Of a DNA stretch of 64,000 bases, positions 26,410 through 35,061 are shown piece after piece. Numbering within the stretch: the stretch's first letter is position 1; each line of letters opens with the position of its first letter. The notes beneath the pieces are model-generated. The model saw only the letters and a program-made list of their open reading frames with translations, was not told the origin of the DNA and made no database searches. A program made the translations under genes and the position numbers. This stretch comes from Ensifer sp. LCM 4579 (GTDB taxonomy: Bacteria; Pseudomonadota; Alphaproteobacteria; Rhizobiales; Rhizobiaceae). Location of the stretch: the NCBI RefSeq assembly GCF_001854885.1, contig NZ_MDDV01000018.1, positions 33,104-97,103 of the forward strand. Direction: 5' to 3'.

Positions 26410-26426
26410 GTTTGGGAGAGAGAACC

Positions 26427-26711
26427 ATGTCCAGCGAATGGCCGCTTTGGGAAGTCTTCATCCGGGGTCAGCACGGCCTCAATCATCGCCATGTAGGCAG
26501 CCTGCATGCGCCGGACGCCGAAATGGCGATCAATAATGCCCGCGACGTCTATACGCGCCGCAACGAGGGGGTCAGCATCTGGGTGGTGAGGTCCGCCGAC
26601 ATCACAGCGAGCGCCCCTTCCGAAAAGGGTCCGCTCTTCGACCCTTCGAACTCCAAGGTCTATCGCCACCCGACCTTCTTCGACATTCCGGATGAAGTGG
26701 GGCACATGTGA
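26427..26711 (+). CDS. paaB: phenylacetyl-CoA epoxidase subunit PaaB
   Basis: A 94-residue PaaB, starting WPLWEVFIRGQHGLNHRHVG, which is strongly conserved in the family. It is a small non-catalytic subunit that bridges PaaAC heterodimers in the epoxidase complex. Its stop overlaps the start of paaC. A GGGAGAGAGAACC leader precedes the ATG. Confidence 0.95.
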   Translation: MSSEWPLWEVFIRGQHGLNHRHVGSLHAPDAEMAINNARDVYTRRNEGVSIWVVRSADITASAPSEKGPLFDPSNSKVYRHPTFFDIPDEVGHM

Positions 26712-27493
26712 TGGCGACCGCAGCAGTTGACCCAGCGGCCCGCCAGGCCGCCCTCTTCGAATTCCTGGCCCGCATCGGCGACAATGCGCTGATCCTCGGC
26801 CATCGCGTTTCCGAGTGGTGCGGCCATGCGCCGGCGCTGGAAGAAGACATCGCGCTCGCCAACACTGCGCTCGACCTGATCGGCCAGACGCAGCTCTGGC
26901 TGGGCCTTGCCGGCGAAGTGGAAGACAAGGGCCGCTCAGCCGATGACCTCGCCTATCTGCGCGACGGCTACGAGTTCCGCAACATCCTGCTGGTCGAGCG
27001 CCCGAACGGCGATTTTGGCAAGACGCTGATGCGGCAGTTCCTGTTCGACGCTTGGCACTATCTGCTCTTGAAGGCGCTGAAGGGCTCTTCGGACCGGCGC
27101 ATCGCCGATATTGCTGAAAAGGCCTTCAAGGAGGTCTCCTACCATCTTGATCGCAGCCGCGACCTCGTCATCCGCCTCGGTGATGGCACGGCCGAAAGCC
27201 ACAGCCGCATGCAGGCGTCGCTGGATGAACTCTGGGCTTTCACGGGCGAGATGTTCATGAGTGACGCCCTGGATGCCGAGCTGGCCGAAGCCGGAATCAT
27301 TCCCGCGCCGCAGAGCCTCAAGCCCGGCTGGGACGAGATCGTCGCCGAGGCGCTCACCGAGGGCACGCTGAAGAAGCCAGCCGACGGCTACATGCACAGG
27401 GGCGGCCGGCGCGGCGTTCATACCGAGCATCTCGGTTTCATTCTCGCCGAAATGCAGTTCCTCCAGCGCGCCTATCCCGGCGCCACCTGGTAG
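26711..27493 (+). CDS. paaC: phenylacetyl-CoA epoxidase structural subunit PaaC
   Basis: A 260-residue ferritin-like protein of the PaaA/PaaC family (LILGHRVSEWCGHAPALEED, then LDLIGQTQLWLGLAGE). PaaC lacks a working diiron centre in known complexes and stabilises PaaA. The ATG at 26711 shares its A with the paaB stop; a GTG one codon earlier is possible. It ends 9 bp before paaD. Confidence 0.95.
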   Translation: MATAAVDPAARQAALFEFLARIGDNALILGHRVSEWCGHAPALEEDIALANTALDLIGQTQLWLGLAGEVEDKGRSADDLAYLRDGYEFRNILLVERPNGDFGKTLMRQFLFDAWHYLLLKALKGSSDRRIADIAEKAFKEVSYHLDRSRDLVIRLGDGTAESHSRMQASLDELWAFTGEMFMSDALDAELAEAGIIPAPQSLKPGWDEIVAEALTEGTLKKPADGYMHRGGRRGVHTEHLGFILAEMQFLQRAYPGATW

Positions 27494-27502
27494 GAGGTGG
27501 TC

Positions 27503-28027
27503 ATGGACCCGGCGCTCCGTCCTTCGATCGATGAGGTGTGGCACTGGCTGGCGCAAGTGCCGGACCCGGAGATCCCGGTCATCTCTGTCACCGACCTTGG
27601 GATCGTCAGGGATATTGCCTGGCGAGATGATACGCTGGTGGTGACGATCACGCCGACCTATTCGGGTTGCCCCGCCACCACCATCATCAATCTCGATATC
27701 GAGGCCGCGCTCGCGGAAAAGGGTCTCGACAAGGTGCGGCTGGAGCGCCAGCTCTCGCCCGCCTGGACGACGGACTGGATCAGCGCCGAGGGTCGGGAAA
27801 AGCTGCGCGACTACGGCATCGCCCCGCCGGTCGACGGCACGGCCGCCGATGGCGTCTTGATAAAGCGCATCGACCGGCTCTCCGGCCGCTCGAACCTGAC
27901 GATCGCCTGTCCGCGCTGCGGATCGACGAACACCGAAAAGATCAGCCAGTTCGGCTCGACGCCTTGCAAGGCCAGCTATCGCTGCACCGAGTGTCTGGAA
28001 CCGTTCGACTACTTCAAGTGCATCTGA
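27503..28027 (+). CDS. paaD: phenylacetyl-CoA epoxidase maturation protein PaaD
   Basis: A 174-residue protein with an N-terminal DUF59/MIP18-type domain (TDLGIVRDI, later TYSGCPATT) and a C-terminal cysteine cluster (CPRCGST, then CTECLEPFDYFKC) likely to bind zinc or iron-sulfur. PaaD is thought to help assemble iron-sulfur or diiron sites of the epoxidase. AGGAGG (27492-27497) is 5 bases before ATG 27503, which decides the start over GTG 27497. Confidence 0.95.
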   Translation: MDPALRPSIDEVWHWLAQVPDPEIPVISVTDLGIVRDIAWRDDTLVVTITPTYSGCPATTIINLDIEAALAEKGLDKVRLERQLSPAWTTDWISAEGREKLRDYGIAPPVDGTAADGVLIKRIDRLSGRSNLTIACPRCGSTNTEKISQFGSTPCKASYRCTECLEPFDYFKCI

Positions 28028-28050
28028 CCCATTAGGGAGAGGGCCCATAC

Positions 28051-29127
28051 ATGGCACGTTTTCATCCCCTGACCGTGACCGACGTTCGCCGCGAGACACG
28101 CGATGCGGTCGTGGTCACGCTCCTGCCCTCCGACGAGGACCGCGCCGCATTCGATTTCACCCAAGGACAATACCTGACCTTCCGCCGGAAATTCGAGGAC
28201 GAGGAACTGCGCCGTTCCTATTCGATCTGCGCCGGCAAGGACGAAGGCGTGCTGAAGGTCGGAATCAAGCGCGTCGACGGCGGCTGCTTCTCCACCTGGG
28301 TCAACGAAAACCTCAAGGTCGGCGATACGCTGGAGGCGATGCCGCCGATGGGCGCGTTCTTCACCGCGCTGGAGCCGGATGTCGCAAAACACTATCTCGG
28401 CTTTGCCGGCGGTAGCGGTATCACGCCGGTGCTCTCGATCATCAAGACCGTGTTGTCGCGCGAGCCGCGCTCCCGTTTCACGCTGGTCTACGCCAACCGC
28501 CAGATCAGCTCGATCATGTTCCGGGAGGAGCTGGAGGACCTGAAAAACCTTTATCTCGGTCGGCTTTCCGTCCTTCATGTCCTCGAAAGCGAGGCGCAGG
28601 ACATCGACCTCTTCACCGGCCGCATCGACGGCGAGAAATGCGCGGCGCTCTTCAGGAGCTGGATCGACCCGAAATCCATCGCCACCGCCTTCATCTGCGG
28701 CCCGGAGCCGATGATGCTGGCGATCGCCGCGGCGTTGCGTGAACACGGGCTTCGCGATGACCAGATCAAGTTCGAACTTTTCGCCTCCTCGCAGCCTGGC
28801 CGAGCGCGGCGCAAGGTGGAGCAGGTCGCCGGCGCCGACCAGAGCGCGACCTGCGAGGCGACCGTCACGCTCGACGGCGCGACGCGCACCTTCAAGTTTC
28901 CGAAACAGGGCGAGAGCCTGCTCGATGCCGCGCTCCAAAACGCCATGGACGCGCCATACGCCTGCAAGGCCGGAGTCTGTTCCACCTGCCGCGCCAAGGT
29001 GCTCGAAGGTGAGGTCGAGATGGAAGCCAACCACGCGCTCGAGGACTACGAGGTGCGCCAGGGCTATGTACTGACCTGCCAGTGCTATCCGCTCACTGAC
29101 CGCATCACCGTCAGCTACGACCAGTAA
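28051..29127 (+). CDS. paaE: phenylacetyl-CoA epoxidase reductase PaaE
   Basis: A 358-residue flavoprotein reductase. FAD motif RRSYSICAG near residue 65, NAD(P) motif GGSGITPVLSIIK near 125, and a C-terminal plant-type 2Fe-2S domain with CKAGVCSTCRAKV and a final LTCQC. It passes electrons from NADPH to the PaaA diiron site. GGGAGAGGG lies upstream of the ATG. Confidence 0.95.
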   Translation: MARFHPLTVTDVRRETRDAVVVTLLPSDEDRAAFDFTQGQYLTFRRKFEDEELRRSYSICAGKDEGVLKVGIKRVDGGCFSTWVNENLKVGDTLEAMPPMGAFFTALEPDVAKHYLGFAGGSGITPVLSIIKTVLSREPRSRFTLVYANRQISSIMFREELEDLKNLYLGRLSVLHVLESEAQDIDLFTGRIDGEKCAALFRSWIDPKSIATAFICGPEPMMLAIAAALREHGLRDDQIKFELFASSQPGRARRKVEQVAGADQSATCEATVTLDGATRTFKFPKQGESLLDAALQNAMDAPYACKAGVCSTCRAKVLEGEVEMEANHALEDYEVRQGYVLTCQCYPLTDRITVSYDQ

Positions 29128-29147
29128 ACCGCCGTGGGGAGGATAGA

Positions 29148-29903
29148 ATGTCCGATACGATGCCGATCGAGGATTACCTGGCGAAGGGCGGCGTGCTGTC
29201 GTCGCCGGCTAACGTGCCGCCGCGCTATCGTGGCGAACTGCTGCGGCTGATGGCAACCTTCATCGACAGCGAGCTTGCTGGTTCCGCCGGCTTTGCCGAC
29301 ACGATCAACGACGCGCCGGGCATACAGGAGCGGATCTCCGCCGCCCGCATCGTGCTGGAAAAGACCGACCACGCCGGCAAGGTGCTCAAGATCATGGAAA
29401 CGTTCGGCGCCGATGGCGGGCGTTATGCCGTGCATCATCCCTGGGCGGAGCGGCTTGCTCGCGAGGCCGACATCGGCGCGACGCGCCAGGGCGGCGACAT
29501 GCGCCTGTCCGTCTTCCACTATCCGCTGGAAGGGTGGGTGGATGCCGTCGTCATGAACGTGCTGATGGGCCGGGCGAGCGTCGTGCAGTTGAAGGAACTG
29601 TCGCGCGTTTCCTACCAGCCGCTCGCCGAAGTCTTCCGCGCCATCCTGCCGCGCGAAACGCGCCATACCGAACTCGGCCTCGCCGGCGTCGTCCGTGTCG
29701 TCGAGGATGAGGCGGGCCGCGCAAAGGCGAAGGCCTCCGTCGCCTACTGGTATCCCCGTGTTGCCGAAAGTTTTGGCCGTTCCGGCTCGGCGCGCTTCGA
29801 GACGCTGTCGCGCTTCGGCCTCAGGCATACGCCCAACGAGACCCTGCTTGCCGAATGGCGAGCAGAGGTCGACCCGCAGCTTTCTGCACTTGGACTGAAC
29901 TGA
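29148..29903 (+). CDS. extra PaaA/PaaC-family protein with degenerate diiron site
   Basis: A 251-residue ferritin-like protein of the phenylacetate epoxidase family, between paaE and paaZ. Compared by eye with PaaA of this operon, the first Glu (SELAG) and last ExxH (RETRHTE) remain, but the middle DEAGH reads EKTDH, with Lys in place of the ligand Glu, and the Asp of WLVDGAA appears as Gly. It is therefore probably not an active oxygenase in the PaaA sense. Similar extra copies occur in other alphaproteobacterial paa clusters; their role is unknown to me. A GGGGAGGATAG leader precedes the ATG. Confidence 0.85.
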   Translation: MSDTMPIEDYLAKGGVLSSPANVPPRYRGELLRLMATFIDSELAGSAGFADTINDAPGIQERISAARIVLEKTDHAGKVLKIMETFGADGGRYAVHHPWAERLAREADIGATRQGGDMRLSVFHYPLEGWVDAVVMNVLMGRASVVQLKELSRVSYQPLAEVFRAILPRETRHTELGLAGVVRVVEDEAGRAKAKASVAYWYPRVAESFGRSGSARFETLSRFGLRHTPNETLLAEWRAEVDPQLSALGLN

Positions 29904-29915
29904 AAGGATAGTGAC

Positions 29916-31973
29916 ATGAGCGTCATGGCAAACCGGCCGCGCCGGCTCGAAAGCTATGTGGGCGGCACCTGGGTTGCCGGGTTAAGCGACGGCGTGCCGC
30001 TGCTCGACGCCTCGACGGGCGCACCGGTCGCCTTCATCGATTCGACCGGCATCGATTTCAAGGCGATTCTCGCCTATGGCCGCGAAAAGGGCGGTCCGGC
30101 GCTCAGGCGCATGTCCTTCCACGAGCGCGCCGCGATGCTGAAAGCGCTCGGCCAGGCGCTGCTCGAAAAGAAGGAAGAGTTCTATGCTCTTTCGACGGCA
30201 ACCGGCGCCACCCGCGCCGATAGTTGGGTCGATATCGAGGGCGGTATCGGCACGTTGCTTTCGTACGCGTCCAAGGGCCGGCGCGAGCTACCGAACGCCC
30301 GCGTGTTGCTCGATGGTGACGTGGAATCTCTCTCCAAGGACGGCACGTTTTCCGCGCAACATATCCTGAGCCCGCTGGAGGGTGTCGCTGTCCATATCAA
30401 CGCCTTCAATTTCCCCTGCTGGGGTATGCTGGAAAAGCTGGCGCCGACGTTGCTGGCCGGCGTGCCGGCCATCGTCAAGCCGGCGAGCCAGACGGCTTAT
30501 CTCACCGAGCTCATGGTTCGCCGCATCATCGACACGGACATCCTGCCGGAAGGCGCTCTTCAGCTCATCTGCGGCTCGGTCGGCGACCTGCTCGACCATG
30601 TCGAGGGCCAGGATGCCGTGACCTTCACCGGCTCCGCCGTGACCGGCCAGCGCCTGAAGACGCATAAGGCGATCGTCGGCAATTCCGTGCGCTTCACCAT
30701 GGAGGCCGATAGCCTCAACGCCGCCGTGCTTGGCCTTGATGCGGCACCCGGCACGGAGGAATTCGACCTCTTCGTAAAGGAAGTCGCCCGCGAGATGACG
30801 GTCAAGGCGGGTCAGAAGTGCACGGCAATCCGCCGCGTGATCGCGCCGCGCGCCTACAGCGAAGCGCTCATTGAAAGCCTGCGCGCGCGCCTCGGCGATA
30901 CGGCCGTCGGCAATCCTGCCGACGAAGCCGTCCGTATGGGGCCGCTTGCCAGCCTCGACCAGCGCGAGGAAGTGCGCGCTCGCATCCGAGACCTTGCTGC
31001 CGACGCCGAGATCGTCGCCGGCGATCCGGATAACCCGCGCGTGCTGTCTGGCGATGCCTCCGCCGGCGCCTTCCTCAATCCGGTTCTGCTCTATTGCGAT
31101 AAGCCGGACTCGGTCCGCGCGGTGCACGACGTCGAAGCCTTCGGCCCGGTCAGCACCGTCATGCCCTATGATACGGCGGAAGAAGCGGTCGATCTTGCCC
31201 GACGTGGCAAGGGCAGCCTCGTCGCCTCCGTCTTCACCAACGATCCGGCCTTCGCCGAGGAGGTCGTGCTCGGCCTCGCGCCCTTCCACGGTCGCGTGAT
31301 GATCGGTAACCGCGTCAGCGCCAAATCGTCCACCGGCCACGGTTCGCCGCTGCCAGGCCTCGTGCACGGCGGGCCCGGGCGGGCGGGGGGCGGGGAGGAA
31401 CTGGGCGGCATTCGCGGCGTGAAGCATTACATGCAGCGTACCGCCGTGCAGGGCACGCCGACGATGCTTTCGGCCGTCACCGGGCGGTGGATCCCCGGTG
31501 CCGAGGTGCGTTCGGGCGGCGAACATCCGTTCCGCAAGTCGCTGGCCGAGCTTCGGATCGGCGACCAGCTTGTGACTGGCACACGTAGGGTAACACTGGA
31601 GGATATTGAGCACTTCGCACAGTTCACCGGCGACACCTTCTACGCGCATATGGACGAGGAAGCGGCCAAGGCGAATCCGTTCTTCGACGGGCGCGTGGCG
31701 CATGGCTATCTGATCGTCTCCTTTGCCGCCGGCCTCTTCGTCGATCCGGCGCCGGGGCCGGTCCTCGCCAATTATGGCGTCGACAATCTGCGCTTCCTGA
31801 CGCCGGTCAATCCGGGTGACACGTTGCAGGTGCAACTCACCTGCAAGGAGATCAATCTGCGGGCCAATGCCGAACACGGCGAGGTGCGATGGGATTGCAA
31901 CGTGACCAACCAGGCCGGGGCCACGGTCGCGCGATACGACGTCCTGACGATGGTGGCCAAAACGAGAGAGTGA
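29916..31973 (+). CDS. paaZ: oxepin-CoA hydrolase / 3-oxo-5,6-dehydrosuberyl-CoA semialdehyde dehydrogenase
   Basis: A 685-residue bifunctional protein. Residues 1 to about 520 are an aldehyde dehydrogenase with the catalytic Cys302 in GQKCTAIRR and a Glu in FTMEADSLN. The C-terminal 150 residues are a MaoC-type hydratase: TFYAHMDEEAAKANPFFDGR with Asp and His, then VAHGYLIVSF. PaaZ hydrolytically opens the oxepin ring and oxidises the resulting aldehyde. Length and order match the family. It closes the paaJABCDE operon. Confidence 0.95.
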   Translation: MSVMANRPRRLESYVGGTWVAGLSDGVPLLDASTGAPVAFIDSTGIDFKAILAYGREKGGPALRRMSFHERAAMLKALGQALLEKKEEFYALSTATGATRADSWVDIEGGIGTLLSYASKGRRELPNARVLLDGDVESLSKDGTFSAQHILSPLEGVAVHINAFNFPCWGMLEKLAPTLLAGVPAIVKPASQTAYLTELMVRRIIDTDILPEGALQLICGSVGDLLDHVEGQDAVTFTGSAVTGQRLKTHKAIVGNSVRFTMEADSLNAAVLGLDAAPGTEEFDLFVKEVAREMTVKAGQKCTAIRRVIAPRAYSEALIESLRARLGDTAVGNPADEAVRMGPLASLDQREEVRARIRDLAADAEIVAGDPDNPRVLSGDASAGAFLNPVLLYCDKPDSVRAVHDVEAFGPVSTVMPYDTAEEAVDLARRGKGSLVASVFTNDPAFAEEVVLGLAPFHGRVMIGNRVSAKSSTGHGSPLPGLVHGGPGRAGGGEELGGIRGVKHYMQRTAVQGTPTMLSAVTGRWIPGAEVRSGGEHPFRKSLAELRIGDQLVTGTRRVTLEDIEHFAQFTGDTFYAHMDEEAAKANPFFDGRVAHGYLIVSFAAGLFVDPAPGPVLANYGVDNLRFLTPVNPGDTLQVQLTCKEINLRANAEHGEVRWDCNVTNQAGATVARYDVLTMVAKTRE

Positions 31974-32082
31974 GCGCATGACACTCCGCACGCTCAGGCG
32001 CGCATCTGCGGAAGGCTTTGTCGGTTGATAAAGCAGTGTAGATTTGCGATGCACGCAAAACGCGATGTGGGGTTTCGTTGAG

Positions 32083-32481
32083 ATGAGAAAATTTTGGCGC
32101 CGGATCTCGTACTATCGTCATCGAAGTGAGCTTTGGACACTTCGTCTGGCGATGCAGGTGCCGCTATTCGCCATGATTCCGATTGGAATGTTAAACGGCT
32201 TTTGGTGGTTCATTGCCGCACTGCCTCTTTGTTTGATTTTTTTCATGACCGAGTGCATCGCCCACTTTGGCGCACTTGGCCGCTTTGGCGCAGGAGCCTT
32301 GCTTCTCTTAGAAATCCCGGCTCTTTTGGTGGTGTTCGTCCTTGTTACCCCATGGTTTTATGGATGGTACGGTATTGCGGGCAGCCTGGTGTTTGGTCGA
32401 CACACGACCGCGAAAGCCAAGGAGAAAGCCTTGGAGGAAGCAATTAATGCCTATCGGGCGCAAGCCGTAATTGGCGGCTGA
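32083..32481 (+). CDS. small membrane protein of unknown function, atypical composition
   Basis: About 132 residues from ATG 32083 (ATG 32065 is an alternative). A basic N-terminus (RKFWRRISYYRHRSE) precedes three hydrophobic segments, and a short helical tail rich in Ala, Lys and Glu ends it. The DNA is visibly more AT-rich than the paa genes on both sides, and the ribosome site is weak. I do not recognise a family. It lies between paaZ and the convergent TetR gene and may be a later insertion. Confidence 0.6.
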   Translation: MRKFWRRISYYRHRSELWTLRLAMQVPLFAMIPIGMLNGFWWFIAALPLCLIFFMTECIAHFGALGRFGAGALLLLEIPALLVVFVLVTPWFYGWYGIAGSLVFGRHTTAKAKEKALEEAINAYRAQAVIGG

Positions 32482-32574
32482 CGGCGCCCGAGCCCGACGC
32501 GGCGGCGCATCCGCGCGTTGAAAGACGATCCGCTGCTTCTGGAATAATTGAGGCTCGGAGATTGATGGGAAACG

Positions 32575-33171
32575 TCAGCGGACGGCCTTGATCCCTTCGA
32601 GGATCAGTGTCGTGGCAATGTCCGCATATTCGTCGCGGGTGATCGGTCCGTTTGGCCGAAACCACATATAGACCCAGTTCATCATGCCAAAGAGCGACAT
32701 CGTGACCGGCATCAGCAACGGCCTTTCTTTGCCAAGGTCGGGATTGATCTCGTGTATCACGGCGGAGAAGCGCTTGACGATCCGTCTTTCGATCGCCTGC
32801 AATTCGCCAAGCTGTTCCGGGGAGAGTGCGCTGGTGCCATTGAGCTGCACCTTGTGCTCGTTGTCCCGTCCCTCGTAATTCTTCAGCACGGCTTTCACCA
32901 GCAGGCGTAGTCGCTTCCCAGCCGGAAGGTCGGGCCGGTCGGCGGCCTCGATGGCGGTTTCCAGCGCCGCGAGGTGTGTACGCACGATGTCGAAGATCAG
33001 CGCGTCCTTGCTTGGATAGTAGTGATAGAGCAGGGCCTTGGAGACACCACTATACGAGGCAATCATCGACATGGAGGCCTTCTCCATGCCCATCTCGGCG
33101 AAGACCGCCGCCGCACTTGTCAGAATGCCACGCTGTTTTTCCTCGAAATCGACTGCGCGCGTGCGTGCCAT
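32575..33171 (-). CDS. paaR: TetR-family repressor of phenylacetate genes, PaaR-like
   Basis: A 198-residue TetR protein with HTH SMSMIASYSGVSKALLYHYY and a TetR C-terminal domain. Start ATG 33171 has AGGA 4 bases upstream; in-frame codons further upstream give an Arg-rich extension that I exclude. It is 97 bp downstream of paaK on the same strand, so it belongs to the paaG-paaI-paaK transcript. AACCGA-type inverted repeats occur in front of paaJ and between paaG and paaN, which suits a PaaR-type regulator responding to phenylacetyl-CoA. The name rests on context. Confidence 0.8.
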   Translation of the reverse strand: MARTRAVDFEEKQRGILTSAAAVFAEMGMEKASMSMIASYSGVSKALLYHYYPSKDALIFDIVRTHLAALETAIEAADRPDLPAGKRLRLLVKAVLKNYEGRDNEHKVQLNGTSALSPEQLGELQAIERRIVKRFSAVIHEINPDLGKERPLLMPVTMSLFGMMNWVYMWFRPNGPITRDEYADIATTLILEGIKAVR

Positions 33172-33268
33172 GGTTCCTGCTCTGCTCATTCCGGATTTTC
33201 GACCGCGCCGGGAAGGCGGTTTGCCCTCCCTATACCCGGTCAACCCGGTGCCGGGCTATCCCGGCGTT

Positions 33269-34579
33269 TCATTCTTTCGGGCGGTTGTCGACCACGCGCT
33301 TTGCCTTTCCTTCCGAGCGGGCAACGCCCCCCGGCTGGTGGACAAGAATCTTCGTGGAGACGCCGACCACGCTCTTGATGTGGTGGGCAAGCTCCCTGGC
33401 AGATCCCGCGCGAGAATCCTCGTCGGCCGCTTCCAGCGTACATTCGACATGAACCGTCATGTTGTCCATACGGCCAGCGCGCGTGAGTTCGATCTGGAAA
33501 TGTGGAGCGAGGCCGCGACATTTGAGAATCTGTTCCTCGATCTGTGTCGGGAAGACGTTGACGCCGCGCAGGATCATCATGTCGTCGGAGCGGCCGGTGA
33601 CCTTTTCCATGCGGCGCATGGAGCGGGCGGTGCCGGGCAGAAGTCGCGTCAGGTCGCGCGTGCGGTAGCGGATGATCGGCAGGCCTTCTTTGGTGAGCGT
33701 CGTGAAGACCAGCTCGCCGAGCTCGCCGTCCGGCAGCACTTCACCGGTCTCGGGGTCGATGATTTCCGGGTAGAAATGGTCTTCCCAGATATGCAGGCCA
33801 TCCTTCGTCTCGACGCATTCGTTGGCGACGCCCGGGCCCATGACTTCCGAGAGGCCGTAGATATCGACGGCATGCATGTCGAAGGCATGCTCGATTTCCT
33901 CGCGCATGGCATTCGTCCAAGGCTCCGCGCCGAAAATGCCGACGGCGAGCGAGCTTTCGCGCGGATCGATGCCCTGGCGACGGAACTCGTCGAGAATGGA
34001 GAGCATGTAGGAGGGCGTCACCATGATGATGCGCGGCTTGAAATCCTGCATCAGCGTGACCTGGCGTTCGGTCATGCCGCCAGAGATCGGCACGACCGTG
34101 CAGCCGAGCTTTTCCGCGCCGTAATGTGCGCCGAGGCCGCCGGTGAAGAGGCCGTAGCCGTAGGCGATATGAACGATGTCGCCGGCCCGGCCGCCCGAGG
34201 CGCGGATCGAGCGGGCAACGACGGTCGCCCAGGTGTCGATGTCCTTCCGGGTGTAGCCGACGACGGTCGGCTTGCCGGTGGTGCCGGAGGAGGCGTGGAT
34301 GCGCGCGAGTTTTTCACGCGGTACTGCGAACATGCCGAAGGGATAGGTGTCGCGTAGATCCTTCTTGGTGGTGAAGGGGAATTTCGCGAGGTCGGCCAGC
34401 GTCTTCAGGTCGGAGGGGTGCACGCCCGCCTCGTCGAAGCGTTTCCGGTAGAAGGACGAATTCTCGTAGGCGTGGGTCAGCGACCATTTCATGCGCTCGA
34501 ACTGGAGGCCGGAAATCTCGTCGCGCGAGGCCGTCTCGATCGCTTCGAGGTCTCCGGGGCGGGGGGAAAGGTCTTCCAT
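33269..34579 (-). CDS. paaK: phenylacetate-CoA ligase
   Basis: A 436-residue adenylate-forming enzyme of the PaaK type. Nucleotide loop ASSGTTGKPTVVGYT near residue 95, then GAEPWTNAMREE, YGLSEVMGPG and the C-terminal hinge RSDDMMILRGVNVFPTQIEE. It activates phenylacetate to phenylacetyl-CoA in the cytoplasm, the entry step and the inducer-forming step of the pathway. GGAGGAGACATCC precedes the start. Confidence 0.96.
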   Translation of the reverse strand: MEDLSPRPGDLEAIETASRDEISGLQFERMKWSLTHAYENSSFYRKRFDEAGVHPSDLKTLADLAKFPFTTKKDLRDTYPFGMFAVPREKLARIHASSGTTGKPTVVGYTRKDIDTWATVVARSIRASGGRAGDIVHIAYGYGLFTGGLGAHYGAEKLGCTVVPISGGMTERQVTLMQDFKPRIIMVTPSYMLSILDEFRRQGIDPRESSLAVGIFGAEPWTNAMREEIEHAFDMHAVDIYGLSEVMGPGVANECVETKDGLHIWEDHFYPEIIDPETGEVLPDGELGELVFTTLTKEGLPIIRYRTRDLTRLLPGTARSMRRMEKVTGRSDDMMILRGVNVFPTQIEEQILKCRGLAPHFQIELTRAGRMDNMTVHVECTLEAADEDSRAGSARELAHHIKSVVGVSTKILVHQPGGVARSEGKAKRVVDNRPKE

Positions 34580-34614
34580 GGATGTCTCCTCCGAGAATGC
34601 GGGGTAATATCGCC

Positions 34615-35061
34615 TCAGCCTTTTTCCGGCAGATGGGTACCCTTGACTGTTCGCGAGTGGCCGCGGAATTCCGCGACATGCTCGCCCTCCTGGTTGGTGA
34701 TGCGGATATCGTAGATGCCGCCCCGGCCGCGGCGTGACACCTCCCGCGCCGTCGCCTTCAGCCGGTCGCCCCTGAAAGCCGGTGCGATGAATGTCACCGA
34801 ACAGTGCTGGGCGACGGTGCGCTGGTTATAGGTGTTGCAGGCGAAGGCGAAGGCCGAATCCGCCAGCGTGAAGACGTAGCCGCCGTGGCATGTGCCGTGC
34901 CCGTTCGTCATGCTCTCGGCAATCGTCATGGCGATCGTCGCCTCGCCAGGCGCGACGGAGACGAGTTCCATTCCGAGCTCGCGGCTGGCGTTGTCGTCGT
35001 CCCACATGGCTTTGGCGCAGGCCTCGGCAAGCGCCTGCGGGGAAAGACTGGCGACGCTCAT
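34615..35061 (-). CDS. paaI: phenylacetyl-CoA / hydroxyphenylacetyl-CoA thioesterase
   Basis: A 148-residue hotdog-fold thioesterase. The motif GTCHGGYVFTLADSAFAFA contains the Asp and HGG characteristic of PaaI. It is a salvage enzyme that frees CoA from dead-end epoxide-derived thioesters. Its start overlaps the paaG stop by 4 bp. Confidence 0.94.
   Translation of the reverse strand: MSVASLSPQALAEACAKAMWDDDNASRELGMELVSVAPGEATIAMTIAESMTNGHGTCHGGYVFTLADSAFAFACNTYNQRTVAQHCSVTFIAPAFRGDRLKATAREVSRRGRGGIYDIRITNQEGEHVAEFRGHSRTVKGTHLPEKG

Noticed and set aside
30288-32054. Minus-strand 588-codon frame opposite paaZ
   Set aside because: PaaZ motifs are intact on the plus strand; the antisense product is Arg/His/Asp-rich without a domain.
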